49,358 bases of DNA from an uncultured Pseudomonadota bacterium (GCA_937912125.1 CALDOK010000410.1:1-49358), one strand, 5' to 3'; counted from the stretch's first letter, positions 29,249 through 39,071 are shown. Numbers and translations: made by a program. The notes: generated by a model from the letters alone, not told the origin.

Positions 29249-32059
29249 CTATTCGCTGGCCTCTGGCTTGGCGGCGGCCTTGGGCTTGGCGGCGGCCTTG
29301 GCCTTGGCCTTGGCCTTGGCTTTGGGCGTGGCGGCGGCCTTGGCCTTGGCCTTGGGCTTGGCGGCGGCCTTGGCCTTGGGCTTGGCGGCGGCCGTTGGCT
29401 TGGCGGCGGCCTTGGCCTTGGCCTTGGGCTTGGGCTTGGGCTTGGGCTTGGCCGCTGGCTTGCGTCCGCGGCGTCCAGTGGCGGGCTTGGATGCCTTCTT
29501 GGCCAGGAGATCGAGGGCCTGCTCGAGGGTGATGGTCTCGGCGTCCATGGCCTTGGGCAGGGAGGCGTTGAGGGTGCCGTCGGTGACGTAGGGGCCGTAG
29601 CGCCCGCCCTTGAGCACCACCGCGGCGCCGCTGTCTGGGTGCTCGCCCAGGCTACGCAGCGGGCCGGCGGCGCCACCGCGACGGCGGTTGGGGGTGGCCA
29701 GGATCACCACCGCTTCGTCCAGGGTGATGTCCAGGACGCGCGCGGGCTCGGGGAGGGAGCGTGTGGTGGTGCCGCTCTGGAGATAGGGACCGTAGCGCCC
29801 GTTGGTGACGACCACCGGCTCACTCGTCTCGGGGTGGGGGCCGAGGTCCCGGGGCAGGGAGAGCAGCGCCACCGCTGTGGCGAGATCGATCTGCAGCGGG
29901 TCCATGCCCTTGAGCAGCGATGCGCGCTTGGGCTTGGCCGCGGCCTTGGCCTTGCTGCGCTTGGGCTTCGCGGGCGCCTCGGGGGTCTGGCCCAGCTGCA
30001 CGTAGGGACCGTAGGGGCCCTTCATCACCAGGATCTCGTCACCCGACTCGGGGTGGGTGCCCAGCAGCACCGGCCACTGGTCCTGCTCCGCGATCATGCT
30101 GCGGGCGCGCTCCAGGTCGAGCTCGTCCGGGGGAAGATCGTCGGGAAGATCGACGCGGCAGTCGTCCTTGACCAGGTAGGCGCCATACCGACCGACCCGG
30201 ATGGAGTACTCGGCCTCCTCTGGCGAGGGGCCCAGAGGGAAGCTGCAGGTGGCCCGGGCGTCGACGGTCTCGAGGGCCCTGACCACCCGATCCCGAAGCC
30301 CCGAGGCCTCGGACTTGGGGCCGAGGTAGAACCCGCTGAGGTAGGCGAGGGGTTCACCCTCGCCCAGGGCGATGCGGTCCAGCTCGTCCTCCATCTGCGC
30401 GGTGAACTGGTAGTCCACCAGATCGCTCAAGGTGGCCTTGAGCAGGTCTGTGACCGAGAACGCCGTGAAGGTGGGCACTAGAGCGTTGGAGCGCTTGAAG
30501 ACGTAGCCGCGCTCCTGGATGGTATCGATGATGGTGGCGTAGGTGCTGGGTCGCCCGATGCCCTTGGCTTCGAGCTCGCGCACCAGGGTGGCCTCGGTCA
30601 AGCGCGGCGGCGGCTGCGTGTGGTGCTCCTGTGCTTCGAGCGTGAGCATCAGGGCGCTGTCGCCCACGGCCATGGCCGGCAGCAAGGCGGTGGCCTCTCC
30701 GCGGCTGCCGCCGTCGTCCTGGCTCTCGACGTAGGCACGCCGGAAGCCGGGAAAGACGATCTGACGGCCCGACGCGTTGAAGGTCGCCTCGGCCACCTGG
30801 ATGGTGACGCGCACGCGGTGACCCACCGCCGAGACCATCTGAGAGGCCAGGGTGCGACGGAGAATCAGCTCGTACAGCCGCGCCTCGTCGCCCTCGATCT
30901 CCCTCGCAGCCTGGGCCAGGCTGCGGAACTGATCACCAGCCGGGCGGATGGCCTCGTGGGCTTCCTGGGCCAGGCGGCTGTTGGAGCGGTGCTTGCGCGG
31001 CTTGGCGGGAAGGAACTCGGCGCCGAAGTCGGCCTCCACCAGGTCGCGGGCCGCGCGGATGGCTTCCTGCGACAGGGTGGTGGAGTCGGTGCGCATGTAG
31101 GTGATCCAGCCGTTCTCGTACAGACGCTGGGCGACCTGCATGGTGCGGCGAGCGCCCCAGCGCAGCTTGCGGTTGGCTTCCTGCTGCAGGGTGCTCGTGA
31201 TGAACGGCGCCGGAGGCTGCTCGGTGAAGTCCTTTTCCTCGACATTCTCGACCACGCCCTGAGCTCCTGCGAGGCGTTGCTCGAGACCCTGGGCCGCCTG
31301 TGCATCCAGCGGCAGCTTGCGGGAGCGAGCCTTGAGGGCCCCGGTGTCGGGGTCGAAGTCGGCGCGTCCAGCCACGGAGCGGCCGTCCACAGCGTTGAGC
31401 TGGGCCTGGAAGTCGCCGTCCTTGACGGAGATCTGGGCCTTGAGGCCCCAGAAGCTCGCGGAGTGGAAGGCGATGCGCAGGCGCTCGCGCTCCACCACCA
31501 GGCGCACGGCTACGGACTGGACACGACCGGCGCTTAGGCGAGGTCGGATCTTGCGCCACAGCAGGGGAGAGACCTCGTAGCCGAACAGGCGGTCGACGAT
31601 GCGGCGGGTCTCCTGGGCGCGCACCAAGCGCTCGTCCAGCTCGCGGGGCTGCTCGATGGCCCTGGTGATGGCTTCCTTGGTGATCTCGTGGAAGACCATG
31701 CGGAAGACGGGGACCTTGGGGTTGAGCACCTCGAGCAGGTGCCAGGAGATGGACTCCCCCTCGCGGTCTTCATCTGTCGCGAGGTAGACGGTGTCGACGC
31801 CCTCGAGCAGGGCCTTGAGCTTTCGGACCTGTTCTTTCTTGGTAGCGGGGACGACGTACAGGGGAGCGAAGTCATCGTCGATGTTCACGCCGAGCCGGGC
31901 CCAGGCTTGCCCCTTGAGGCGTGCGGGGATGTCAGCGGCGTTCTCTGGCAGGTCTCGCACATGCCCGATGCTGGCAGCGACCACGTAGTCGGGGCCCAGA
32001 AAGCGACCGACAGTGCGCGCTTTGGCGGGGGACTCGACGATGACAAGGGACTTACCCAT
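29249..32059 (-). CDS. topA: DNA topoisomerase I
   Basis: 936 residues from ATG at 32059; the frame is open further upstream, but MGKSLVIVESPAKA is the canonical start. TOPRIM motifs 'VIVESPAKA' and 'ATDEDREGE', the catalytic Tyr at ~321 in 'ITYMRTDST', 'SAGRVQSVAVRLVV' and 'GIGRPSTYATIIDTI' are all intact. Instead of zinc fingers the C-terminus has repeated 'GRYGPYV' Topo_C modules ending near residue 860. The last ~70 residues are a Lys-Pro-Ala tail like eukaryotic histone H1 or mycobacterial TopA tails. It relaxes negative supercoils. Divergent from xerC. Confidence 0.96.
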   Translation of the reverse strand: MGKSLVIVESPAKARTVGRFLGPDYVVAASIGHVRDLPENAADIPARLKGQAWARLGVNIDDDFAPLYVVPATKKEQVRKLKALLEGVDTVYLATDEDREGESISWHLLEVLNPKVPVFRMVFHEITKEAITRAIEQPRELDERLVRAQETRRIVDRLFGYEVSPLLWRKIRPRLSAGRVQSVAVRLVVERERLRIAFHSASFWGLKAQISVKDGDFQAQLNAVDGRSVAGRADFDPDTGALKARSRKLPLDAQAAQGLEQRLAGAQGVVENVEEKDFTEQPPAPFITSTLQQEANRKLRWGARRTMQVAQRLYENGWITYMRTDSTTLSQEAIRAARDLVEADFGAEFLPAKPRKHRSNSRLAQEAHEAIRPAGDQFRSLAQAAREIEGDEARLYELILRRTLASQMVSAVGHRVRVTIQVAEATFNASGRQIVFPGFRRAYVESQDDGGSRGEATALLPAMAVGDSALMLTLEAQEHHTQPPPRLTEATLVRELEAKGIGRPSTYATIIDTIQERGYVFKRSNALVPTFTAFSVTDLLKATLSDLVDYQFTAQMEDELDRIALGEGEPLAYLSGFYLGPKSEASGLRDRVVRALETVDARATCSFPLGPSPEEAEYSIRVGRYGAYLVKDDCRVDLPDDLPPDELDLERARSMIAEQDQWPVLLGTHPESGDEILVMKGPYGPYVQLGQTPEAPAKPKRSKAKAAAKPKRASLLKGMDPLQIDLATAVALLSLPRDLGPHPETSEPVVVTNGRYGPYLQSGTTTRSLPEPARVLDITLDEAVVILATPNRRRGGAAGPLRSLGEHPDSGAAVVLKGGRYGPYVTDGTLNASLPKAMDAETITLEQALDLLAKKASKPATGRRGRKPAAKPKPKPKPKAKAKAAAKPTAAAKPKAKAAAKPKAKAKAAATPKAKAKAKAKAAAKPKAAAKPEASE
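29262..29465 (-). repeat. Low-complexity repeat encoding the TopA basic tail
   Basis: About 200 bases built from variants of short GCC-AAG (Ala-Lys) and CCC-AAG (Pro-Lys) codon pairs, read on the minus strand. They encode the Lys/Ala/Pro tail of TopA. On the plus strand it appears as runs of GGCTTGG and GGCGGC. Confidence 0.85.
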
Positions 32060-32120
32060 TCTCAGGCCTCGGGGTGCGCATGGAGGAGCCGCGCTCTGGT
32101 TCCCAGGCGGCAGGCCTCCC

Positions 32121-32149
32121 CCAATAGGCCAAGTCCTCGTCCCTGGCAA
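32121..32149 (-). promoter_or_regulatory. Candidate topA promoter
   Basis: On the minus strand, TTGCCA (32149-32144) and TATTGG (32126-32121) are separated by 17 bases. The start codon of topA is about 55 bases further. Moderate match only. Confidence 0.35.
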
Positions 32150-32224
32150 GCGCTGCTGGCTGCAGCGCGGCGTTCCGAGGGCGCCGCCACGCGCCTCTGA
32201 GGGCCCCGAGATACACTGACCGCC

Positions 32225-33190
32225 ATGAGCAGCCGACTCCCCAGCAGTGGTCCAGAGGCGGGGCCGGCCGGCGCGGCCTGCACGACCCCGAGCCTCGAGG
32301 GGTACCTCGACTGGCTGCGGGTCGAGAGAGGACGCTCGCCCCACACCCTCAGGGCCTATCGAGCCGAGCTGCAGCGGCTCGCCGGCTTCCTCGCGGCAGG
32401 CGACCCGGCCGTGGACCCACTCTGTGTCGCCAGCCTGGCGGGGCTGCGAGCCTACCTTGCCTCTCGGCCGGCCTGCGCCAAGGCCACCAACGCGCGGCGC
32501 ATCGCCGCCATTCGCGGCTACTACCGCTACCTCGTGCGCTTCGACCTGCGCGCCGACGACCCCACCTCCAGGCTGCGAGGGCCCAAGGTGCAGCGCCCAA
32601 TTCCGCGCTTCCTCCAGGTGGACGAGGCATCGGAGCTCGTGGAGAACCCCACCCAGCAGGGCTGGTTTCGGCTGCGGAACCTCGCGCTGCTCGAGCTCGG
32701 CTACGGCGCGGGCCTGCGCGCCTCAGAGCTGGCCGCCCTGGACAGGGGGGACCTGAACCTGGGGGAGCGGCTCGTCTTGGTGCGCGCGGGCAAAGGGGGA
32801 AAGCAGCGCCGCGTGCCCTTTGGCCCGCCTGCAGCCGAGGCCCTGCAGCGCTGGCTCGAAGAAAAGCAGGCCCCTGCCGTGAGCCCGCTCTTCCTGAACC
32901 GCCATGGCGGGCGGCTGTCGGTCCGGGCGATCCACCGCATCGTCCGGGACGCTGGGGTGAACAATGGCCTGGCGGGGGTCCATCCCCACGCGCTCCGCCA
33001 CAGCTTCGCGACGCACCTGCTGTCGGGGGGCGCGGACCTGAGGTCCATCCAGGAGATGCTCGGCCACGCCTCCCTCTCCACCACCCAGCGCTACACCCAC
33101 GTCTCCATGGATCAGCTGCTCGAGGCCCACCGCCGGGCTCATCCCCACGCGCGGGCGGCGGGCGTCCCCGAGCCGGAGGATGAAACGTGA
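32225..33190 (+). CDS. xerC: Tyrosine recombinase XerC
   Basis: 321 residues from ATG at 32225. The N-terminal SAM-like DNA-binding domain ('[23 protein letters not shown]') is followed by the catalytic domain: Arg in '[13 protein letters not shown]', Lys in '[13 protein letters not shown]', '[42 protein letters not shown]' read in blocks, with the nucleophile Tyr in R-Y-T-H. It resolves chromosome dimers at dif. In the topA-xerC-hslV-hslU neighbourhood this is chromosomal XerC and not a phage or integron integrase. The end overlaps an open region upstream of hslV. Confidence 0.92.
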   Translation: MSSRLPSSGPEAGPAGAACTTPSLEGYLDWLRVERGRSPHTLRAYRAELQRLAGFLAAGDPAVDPLCVASLAGLRAYLASRPACAKATNARRIAAIRGYYRYLVRFDLRADDPTSRLRGPKVQRPIPRFLQVDEASELVENPTQQGWFRLRNLALLELGYGAGLRASELAALDRGDLNLGERLVLVRAGKGGKQRRVPFGPPAAEALQRWLEEKQAPAVSPLFLNRHGGRLSVRAIHRIVRDAGVNNGLAGVHPHALRHSFATHLLSGGADLRSIQEMLGHASLSTTQRYTHVSMDQLLEAHRRAHPHARAAGVPEPEDET

Positions 33191-33236
33191 ACGGCCACGA
33201 CGCGATACGCTGCTCTCTGTTGCCACGGAGGAGCAT

Positions 33237-33785
33237 GTGTCGGACCAGCAGATGAGGGGCACCACCATCGTCGGCGTTCGAAGGGACGGCCGCTGCGCCA
33301 TCGCGGGCGACGGTCAGGTTTCGCTGGGCAACACCGTGGTCAAGTCGACCACCCGCAAGGTGCGGACGCTCCAGGGTGGCGTCATCGCTGGCTTCGCGGG
33401 GTCCACCGCGGATGCCTTCACCCTCTTTGACCGCTTCGAGGCAAAGCTCGGTGAGCACCGCGGCCAGCTGGTGCGCGCCTCGGTCGAGCTGGCCCGGGAC
33501 TGGCGGAGTGATCGTATGCTGCGCCGGCTCGAGGCCATGCTGCTCGTGGCCGACGCCGATCACCTGCTGCTGCTGTCGGGCAGCGGCGAGGTGCTCGAGC
33601 CCGATGATGGCGTCACGGCCATCGGATCAGGGGGTCCCTACGCGCTGGCGGCCGCCAGGGCCCTGCTTCGGCACACCCAGCTCAGCGCCGTGGAGATCGC
33701 GCCCGCAGCCCTGCGCATCGCGGCCAGCATCTGCGTCTTCACCAACGATCAGATCACCGTCCTCGAAGCGGGGGAGCCTCGATGA
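33237..33785 (+). CDS. hslV: ATP-dependent protease peptidase subunit HslV
   Basis: 182 residues using GTG at 33237, which has GGAGG 7 bases upstream and gives the usual length. The frame is open from ATG 33180, overlapping xerC. Signature blocks are '[11 protein letters not shown]', '[23 protein letters not shown]', '[21 protein letters not shown]' and '[17 protein letters not shown]'. The catalytic Thr in G-T-T-I lies eight residues or so from the start, so N-terminal processing is needed to expose it. It forms the two-ring peptidase core of HslUV. The stop overlaps the hslU start (ATGA). Confidence 0.93.
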   Translation: MSDQQMRGTTIVGVRRDGRCAIAGDGQVSLGNTVVKSTTRKVRTLQGGVIAGFAGSTADAFTLFDRFEAKLGEHRGQLVRASVELARDWRSDRMLRRLEAMLLVADADHLLLLSGSGEVLEPDDGVTAIGSGGPYALAAARALLRHTQLSAVEIAPAALRIAASICVFTNDQITVLEAGEPR

Positions 33786-35119
33786 AGGCCCCGGGTATGG
33801 TCTCCCCCACCGCCCTGACCCCCGCTCAGGTGGTGGTGGAGCTGGACCGCTACATCATCGGCCAGCCCGCAGCCAAGCGCGCCGTGGCGGTCGCGCTCCG
33901 GAATCGACTGCGTCGCCTGGCCATCGACTCGGACTTTCGTGACGAGATCACGCCTCGCAACATCATCCTCATCGGCCCCACGGGCTGCGGCAAGACCGAG
34001 ATCGCGCGGCGCCTGGCTCGCCTGGCCGACGCTCCGTTCGTCAAGGTCGAGGCCACGCGCTTCACCGAGGTCGGGTACGTCGGCCGGGACGTCGAGTCCA
34101 TGGTGCGCGATCTGGTGGCCGAGTCCATCAAGCTGGTGCGCCTCGAGCACATGGCCCGCAAGGCCTCCGAGGCCGCAGAGGCCGCCGAGCTCAAGCTGCT
34201 CGACGTGCTGCTCCCCACCCCCCCCGGGGGCCAGCCAGGCCGCAGCAGCAGCCGCGACGCCTTGCTCGAGCAGCTCCGCGCTGGTTCCCTGGACGAGCGC
34301 AAGGTGCATGTCGAGGTGCCGGTCCGCGGCGGCGGCATCCCCATCGTGCCCCTGCAGGGCGGCGGCGATCAGGGCGCCGGCATGAACGAGATGCTCGAGA
34401 AGCTCATGCCCAAGCGCCAGCACCGCCGCGAGGTCTCGGTCAAAGAGGCCCGTCGGCTGCTGGTGGAGCAGGAGCTCGAGGCCCTGGTATCCGATGCCGA
34501 GGTGGCCGATATCGCCATCCGCAAGGCCGAGCAGGAGGGCATCATCTTCCTGGACGAGATCGACAAGATCGCCGCCTGCGAGCACGGCCGCGGCCCGGAC
34601 GTCTCGCGAGAGGGGGTTCAGCGGGACATCCTGCCCATCGTCGAGGGCAGCACGGTGCAGACCCGCTGGGGCCCAGTGCGCACCGACCACGTGCTCTTCA
34701 TCGCGGCGGGGGCGTTCCACGTCAGCAAGCCTTCCGACCTGATTCCGGAGCTGCAGGGGCGCTTCCCCGTCCGGGTCGAGCTCACTTCCCTCGATCGGGT
34801 CGCCCTGCGGCGCATCCTCTCCGAGCCCGAGAACGCCTTGACGCTCCAGTACATCGCCCTGATGGCGACAGAGGGCGTGGAGGTCGAGTTCACCCCGGAC
34901 GCGCTCGATCGTGTCGCCGCCATCGCGGCCGAGGTCAACGAGCGCACCGAGGACATCGGTGCACGCCGGCTCCAGACCGTCATGGAGCACCTGATGGAAG
35001 AGGTGTCGTACCATTCTCCGGGTTGGCGGGGGGCCAGGGTCCTCGTGGACCAGGCGATGGTGGATGAGCGCCTCGCCGATGTTATCGCTGATACCGACCT
35101 GACCCGCTTCATCCTGTAG
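33782..35119 (+). CDS. hslU: HslU ATPase subunit of HslUV protease
   Basis: 445 residues from ATG at 33782, coupled to hslV by ATGA. '[31 protein letters not shown]' read in blocks opens the protein; Walker A is GPTGCGKT, followed by '[20 protein letters not shown]', which carries the pore Gly-Tyr-Val-Gly. The intermediate domain follows, then Walker B '[12 protein letters not shown]', 'GRFPVRVEL', and the C-terminal '[20 protein letters not shown]'. It unfolds substrates and feeds them to HslV. Sequence is complete. Confidence 0.97.
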   Translation: MKAPGMVSPTALTPAQVVVELDRYIIGQPAAKRAVAVALRNRLRRLAIDSDFRDEITPRNIILIGPTGCGKTEIARRLARLADAPFVKVEATRFTEVGYVGRDVESMVRDLVAESIKLVRLEHMARKASEAAEAAELKLLDVLLPTPPGGQPGRSSSRDALLEQLRAGSLDERKVHVEVPVRGGGIPIVPLQGGGDQGAGMNEMLEKLMPKRQHRREVSVKEARRLLVEQELEALVSDAEVADIAIRKAEQEGIIFLDEIDKIAACEHGRGPDVSREGVQRDILPIVEGSTVQTRWGPVRTDHVLFIAAGAFHVSKPSDLIPELQGRFPVRVELTSLDRVALRRILSEPENALTLQYIALMATEGVEVEFTPDALDRVAAIAAEVNERTEDIGARRLQTVMEHLMEEVSYHSPGWRGARVLVDQAMVDERLADVIADTDLTRFIL

Positions 35120-35127
35120 GCAGCTGC

Positions 35128-36228
35128 ATGGCCGATCCGACCGAAACCTCCTCTGTCCCCACCGCCCAGAGTGACCCTCAGAGCACCGGCCTGATTCACG
35201 CGGAGATCGCGGCCCTGGACGAGCTCCACGCTCGCGTCCGCTCTGGAAACATCTACTCCATCCTGGGGGTCTCACCTGACGCCGACATCCAGTACATCCG
35301 CAAGGTGTACTACGAGCTCTCGCGCAGCTGGCACCCAGACCAGTTCTACCGGCGCGACATCGGCGTCTACAAGCAGAAGCTCGAAGACATCTTCGTGGGC
35401 ATCAATCGGGCCTACACCATCCTCACGGATCCGCGCAGGCGCTCGGACTACGACAGTGAACACGGAGGCACCGCGCAGGCCGACGCCCGCCCCGCACCCA
35501 GGCGTCCGGGCTCCGATGAAGACCAGGCTGGCGGCCCCGAGACCGGTGAGCAGGCCATGGAGCACGAGGTGGCCTTCCGCGCCCGGGAGCCCGCCAAGGA
35601 GGCCAAGGACACCGCCACGCAGCAGGTGCTGGGCGCCAGCCCGCGCCGCCGTCGCCGGCGTGGGCGCATCCCAGGCATGGAGAGGGTGCACGAGCAGGTC
35701 ATGGCACGCCTGGGCAAAGCCCGGCGCCACTTCAAGGTCGCGGAGCGTGAGGCCGCGGGCGGCAACTTCGTGGCTGCGGCCTCGAACGCCTACATGGCCA
35801 TGACCTTCGATCCCGAAGAGCCGCGCTACCGCGCCTTGTGGGAAGAGTACGATCCCCAGGGGCGCTCCCAGCTGGCCCAGCAGCACATCCAGCTGGCCGA
35901 AAACGCCATGTCCTACCACAACATCAAGGCGGCGGTGTACAACTACCAGAAGGCCTGTGAGGCCGGGCCGCCCAACGCCGAGCCCTACTTCCAGCTGGCC
36001 AACCTGCTCATGCAGTCCGAAGAGGATCGGGACGAGCGTGAGATCATGAAGCTCCTGCGCCGCGCGGTCGAGCTGGGTCCGCGCAGCTCACGTATGCGTC
36101 TCTCCCTGGCGGACTTCTACGTGGAGCAAGGCCTGCTCGCCAACGCGCGCCGTGAGTTCGAGGAGGTGCTGCGAATCGAGCCTGGCCACGCCGCAGCCAA
36201 GGCTGGCCTCAAGAAGGTGCGGCGGTGA
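35128..36228 (+). CDS. J-domain and TPR protein
   Basis: 366 residues from ATG at 35128, 8 bases after hslU. A J domain at ~40-115 has the HPD tripeptide in 'SRSWHPDQFYRRD' and 'INRAYTILTDPRRRSDYD'. A charged linker follows with an Arg-rich patch (PRRRRRRGR), then TPR-like repeats from ~195 to the end ('AEREAAGGNFVAAASNAYMAMTFDPEEP', 'DFYVEQGLLANARREFEEVLRIEPGHA'). It is likely a DnaK co-chaperone or scaffold. The pattern is common in deltaproteobacteria. Its stop overlaps the GTG start of the next gene. Confidence 0.85.
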   Translation: MADPTETSSVPTAQSDPQSTGLIHAEIAALDELHARVRSGNIYSILGVSPDADIQYIRKVYYELSRSWHPDQFYRRDIGVYKQKLEDIFVGINRAYTILTDPRRRSDYDSEHGGTAQADARPAPRRPGSDEDQAGGPETGEQAMEHEVAFRAREPAKEAKDTATQQVLGASPRRRRRRGRIPGMERVHEQVMARLGKARRHFKVAEREAAGGNFVAAASNAYMAMTFDPEEPRYRALWEEYDPQGRSQLAQQHIQLAENAMSYHNIKAAVYNYQKACEAGPPNAEPYFQLANLLMQSEEDRDEREIMKLLRRAVELGPRSSRMRLSLADFYVEQGLLANARREFEEVLRIEPGHAAAKAGLKKVRR

Positions 36229-38870
36229 TCCTGCGGGCGTGGCTCGGCCTCGCCCTGCTCGGTTCCTGCGCTCCCGAAGGCCAAGACACCGCAGCCTCGG
36301 CGCCTACTCGCGGCATGGTCCACGCCACCAGGATCAGCACCGCCAACGCCGACGACCTCCTGCTCGTCGGCCTGCGCTCCGACGGGCGTGTTGGAGACTA
36401 CGCCATCAGCAACGGCAGCCTGCTCGCCATCATCGACACCCCCGGGTTCGACGAGGAGCTCGGGGTCCCCAGCCAGCTGCATCGCGCGCCATCTGGGGGC
36501 ACCCTGTTGGATCTGGCCCCCCTCGGTGCCCTCGACGCCCTGCCGCAGGTGCTGCAGGTGGTGGGCAACGATCCGCAGGTGCGGGTTCTGTATCAGACCG
36601 TCGCGATCCAGGAGGACGGCAAGGAGATCCATGCCGTCGGCCGCATCCTCGACCCTGAGCGCAAGGTCGGCGTCGCGCTGGACGACGACGATCTCGTCGA
36701 GCAGTTGGTGGTGTCCACCACATGGCGCATGTGGGACCGGGAGCCCTGGCTGGAGGTCGAGACCATCGTCAGCAACCAGACTGGTCGTCCGGTCGAGATG
36801 GATCCCATCGTGGACCTCGTGGTCACCGATGGCTTCGGGGGGGCACCCTTCGTACCATCCCCCGGCGTCGGCTACGCGCTGACGGATGGCGAGCCCGTGC
36901 TGACACCCTGGGTGGTCTTCGACGCCGATCCCGGCCTGCCCGGTGCCTTCGCGGTGCTCTCTCTCGAGAGCGAGTTTCTGTCGGTGCTTCCGGACATGGA
37001 CATCGACGGCCGCGTGCGCGGGGTCTTCCTTGGCGTCGAGGACCAGGCCAAGGACGCCATCACGCCGGGGGAGCAGCGCAGCTTCACGCGCCGCTACACT
37101 GCCTCGGCGGGTGACGACATGGCGGGGGTCACCAAGAATGTGCTCGAGCTGCTGGGGATGCAGAGCGGCAGCCGCTACCTCCAGCTCGGCATCAGCGAGG
37201 GCAGCGAGGTGCGGGTCGAGCTGGACGTGCCCCGGCAAGCCCGCGCGAGCTTCCATCGGCTGGATCCCGCGCGCTACGTGGACCAGGAAGGCAAGATCCG
37301 CGACGGCGGCGTGATGCCCATGACCACCGCCTGGACCGACGGTGTCGATCCAGGCCTTGGCACCTGGCTGTCCCTGGGGCGCTATGCCGTGGAGATCGAG
37401 TCAGCGGGCTACCAAGGCCAGGTCTGCGAGCTCGACGTGCAGGCGGGGCTCGAGGACTACGGCCTGCTCTCCCTGGGCACCGAACCCCTGCACCCGATCC
37501 GGCTGCAGCTGCATGACGACGCGGGCCTGCCCAACGACCTTCCGCTCCGGATCAGTGTCGTTGGCCTCGGCGGCACGCCCGATCCTCAGCTTGGGCGCTT
37601 CGATCAGGCTCCAGGGCAGCTGGCGGCGGGGCGACGGATCTGGACCGACGCCGACGAGCTCGAGCTTCGGCTCCCCGAGGGCGCCTACCGGTTCATAGCC
37701 TCTCGCGGGCCCCGCTTTCCCCTGGCCAGCGCCGAGCTGCGGGTGCCCGTCGATGCCAGCCTCGATCTGACCCTCGAGGCAGCGGTGATCGACGCCGTGG
37801 GCAGGGTGGACGCCGATCCCTTCACCGCGTCCTGGGCCTCCATCTTCGGTGGTGACGAGGCCGCGGACATCGCCTTCGCCCTGTGCGCAGAAGGCATCGA
37901 CTTCACCGTTCGCGCCGAGGTCGGTGGCGGTGGCGGCGCCACGCCTGGCTGCGAGGGGCAGCAGGTGGTCTCAGGCAGCCTCGCCACGTTGGATGTACCG
38001 CGCACCGGGACGTCCATGGGCGACGGCTGGATGGTGGGCTTCCCCGTGCAAGACGAGCTGCCCGCGGCGGGGCTCGGCCCGGGCTCCTGGCTCGACCTCG
38101 CCCACGACGCGGGCGCTCAGGTCACCGCCATCCTCGCTCCTCGCGCCAAGGGGGCGGCGGGCGCTGCGTCGGGCATGTTCCACGCCAGGGGTCTCGAGCG
38201 GGACCACATCGACGACGGCGAGGCCAATCGTTTCCTGCGCGAGGCCAGCGAGAGGGGCACCGTCGCACTGGATGCCGGCGCCATCGAGATCCTGAGCGCC
38301 AGGGACCCCGAGCACACCGCCCAGGCGCTCCAGGACTGGCTCGCCTTGCTCCAGGCGGGCTACCCGCTGTTCCCAATCGCCGCGAGCCACAGCTCCTGGC
38401 TGCAGCACGATCTGCCCGGCGCGGCTCGCACCTTGGTCCTCACCCAGGCCGAGACCATCGAGGGGCGCCTGGCCGACCTGGCGTCCGGACATGTGCTGGT
38501 CTCGAGCGGCCCTGTGCTCGAGGCCGAGCTGCGGGGGGCCGCCGGCCTGGCTGGGCCTGGTGACACCCTGATCGCTCAGCCTGGCGAGGGGTTCGAGCTC
38601 GACATTCGCCTGCGCGCGGCCGACTGGGTGCCGGTGGACCGCGTGCGCGTCTTCCAGGATGGCGTGGAGGTCTGGTCCTCCCCCATCGACGAGCAGGGGG
38701 CCATCGACATCACGCGCACAATCCGCTTGCAGAGCGCGGGTCCAGGCTGGGTGGTGGTAGACGCCGGCCGTCCAGAGGAGCAACCGAGCGGCGACTTTGC
38801 GCTGGTCTACCCCCGCATGCCGATCTACGCGGCGACCGCACCCATCTATCTTGACACCTCTGGGCCGTGA
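36225..38870 (+). CDS. Large lipoprotein resembling CehA/McbA metallohydrolase, metal site lost
   Basis: 881 residues from GTG at 36225 (GTGA overlap). A signal peptide ends in the lipobox LLGSC (Cys about residue 15). The N-terminal ~300 residues are beta-rich. The C-terminal third resembles CehA/McbA-type PHP hydrolases: 'YPLFPIAASHSSWLQHDLPGAARTLVL' and 'RLADLASGHVLVSSGPVLEAEL'. In active relatives an early D-x-H-x-H motif and a later N-S-D-x-H are expected. Here the early motif region reads 'TSMGDGWMVGFPVQDEL', with no His, and the later one is A-A-S-H. It is probably a surface-exposed pseudoenzyme. The promoter of the tRNA pair lies in its final codons. Confidence 0.7.
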   Translation: MILRAWLGLALLGSCAPEGQDTAASAPTRGMVHATRISTANADDLLLVGLRSDGRVGDYAISNGSLLAIIDTPGFDEELGVPSQLHRAPSGGTLLDLAPLGALDALPQVLQVVGNDPQVRVLYQTVAIQEDGKEIHAVGRILDPERKVGVALDDDDLVEQLVVSTTWRMWDREPWLEVETIVSNQTGRPVEMDPIVDLVVTDGFGGAPFVPSPGVGYALTDGEPVLTPWVVFDADPGLPGAFAVLSLESEFLSVLPDMDIDGRVRGVFLGVEDQAKDAITPGEQRSFTRRYTASAGDDMAGVTKNVLELLGMQSGSRYLQLGISEGSEVRVELDVPRQARASFHRLDPARYVDQEGKIRDGGVMPMTTAWTDGVDPGLGTWLSLGRYAVEIESAGYQGQVCELDVQAGLEDYGLLSLGTEPLHPIRLQLHDDAGLPNDLPLRISVVGLGGTPDPQLGRFDQAPGQLAAGRRIWTDADELELRLPEGAYRFIASRGPRFPLASAELRVPVDASLDLTLEAAVIDAVGRVDADPFTASWASIFGGDEAADIAFALCAEGIDFTVRAEVGGGGGATPGCEGQQVVSGSLATLDVPRTGTSMGDGWMVGFPVQDELPAAGLGPGSWLDLAHDAGAQVTAILAPRAKGAAGAASGMFHARGLERDHIDDGEANRFLREASERGTVALDAGAIEILSARDPEHTAQALQDWLALLQAGYPLFPIAASHSSWLQHDLPGAARTLVLTQAETIEGRLADLASGHVLVSSGPVLEAELRGAAGLAGPGDTLIAQPGEGFELDIRLRAADWVPVDRVRVFQDGVEVWSSPIDEQGAIDITRTIRLQSAGPGWVVVDAGRPEEQPSGDFALVYPRMPIYAATAPIYLDTSGP

Positions 38871-38877
38871 CGATAAC
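38851..38877 (+). promoter_or_regulatory. Candidate promoter for tRNA-Lys/tRNA-Glu
   Basis: A consensus TTGACA at 38851-38856 lies inside the last codons of the upstream gene. GATAAC at 38872-38877 follows after 15 bases. The ten bases TTGACACCTC are identical to those of the tRNA-tuf promoter at 48741. Confidence 0.45.
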
Positions 38878-38890
38878 TCGCAGCGGCTCC

Positions 38891-38963
38891 GGGCCGCTAG
38901 CTCAGGTGGTAGAGCACCGGCCTTTTAAGCCGTGGGTCACAGGTTCGAGTCCTGTGCGGCCCA
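38891..38963 (+). tRNA. tRNA-Lys (anticodon UUU)
   Basis: Full cloverleaf: acceptor GGGCCGC/GCGGCCC, D stem GCTC/GAGC, anticodon loop CTTTTAA with TTT, T arm ACAGG-TTCGAGT-CCTGT, discriminator A at 38963. The CCA end is not encoded (CCC follows). The outermost anticodon-stem pair is C-T. Confidence 0.95.
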
Positions 38964-38987
38964 CCCACCGCCTCCTGAATTCTTTTT

Positions 38988-39064
38988 GATCCCATCGTCT
39001 AGTCAGGTCAGGACACCGGGTTTTCATCCCGGCAACACGGGTTCAAATCCCGTTGGGATCGCCA
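38988..39064 (+). tRNA. tRNA-Glu (anticodon UUC)
   Basis: Acceptor GATCCCA/TGGGATC, anticodon stem CCGGG/CCCGG with loop TTTTCAT, T arm with GTTCAAATC, discriminator G, and an encoded CCA at 39062-39064. It lies 24 bases after tRNA-Lys. Confidence 0.95.
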
Positions 39065-39071
39065 TTTAGAT

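Noticed and set aside
29249..29470. Plus-strand Gly/Leu-rich frame downstream of dprA
   Set aside because: It is the complement of the low-complexity DNA encoding the TopA Lys/Ala tail, and dprA already ends at 29241.
32225..33190. Mobile-element integrase
   Set aside because: The neighbours topA, hslV and hslU and the XerC-type N-terminus indicate chromosomal XerC; no attachment site or phage genes are present.
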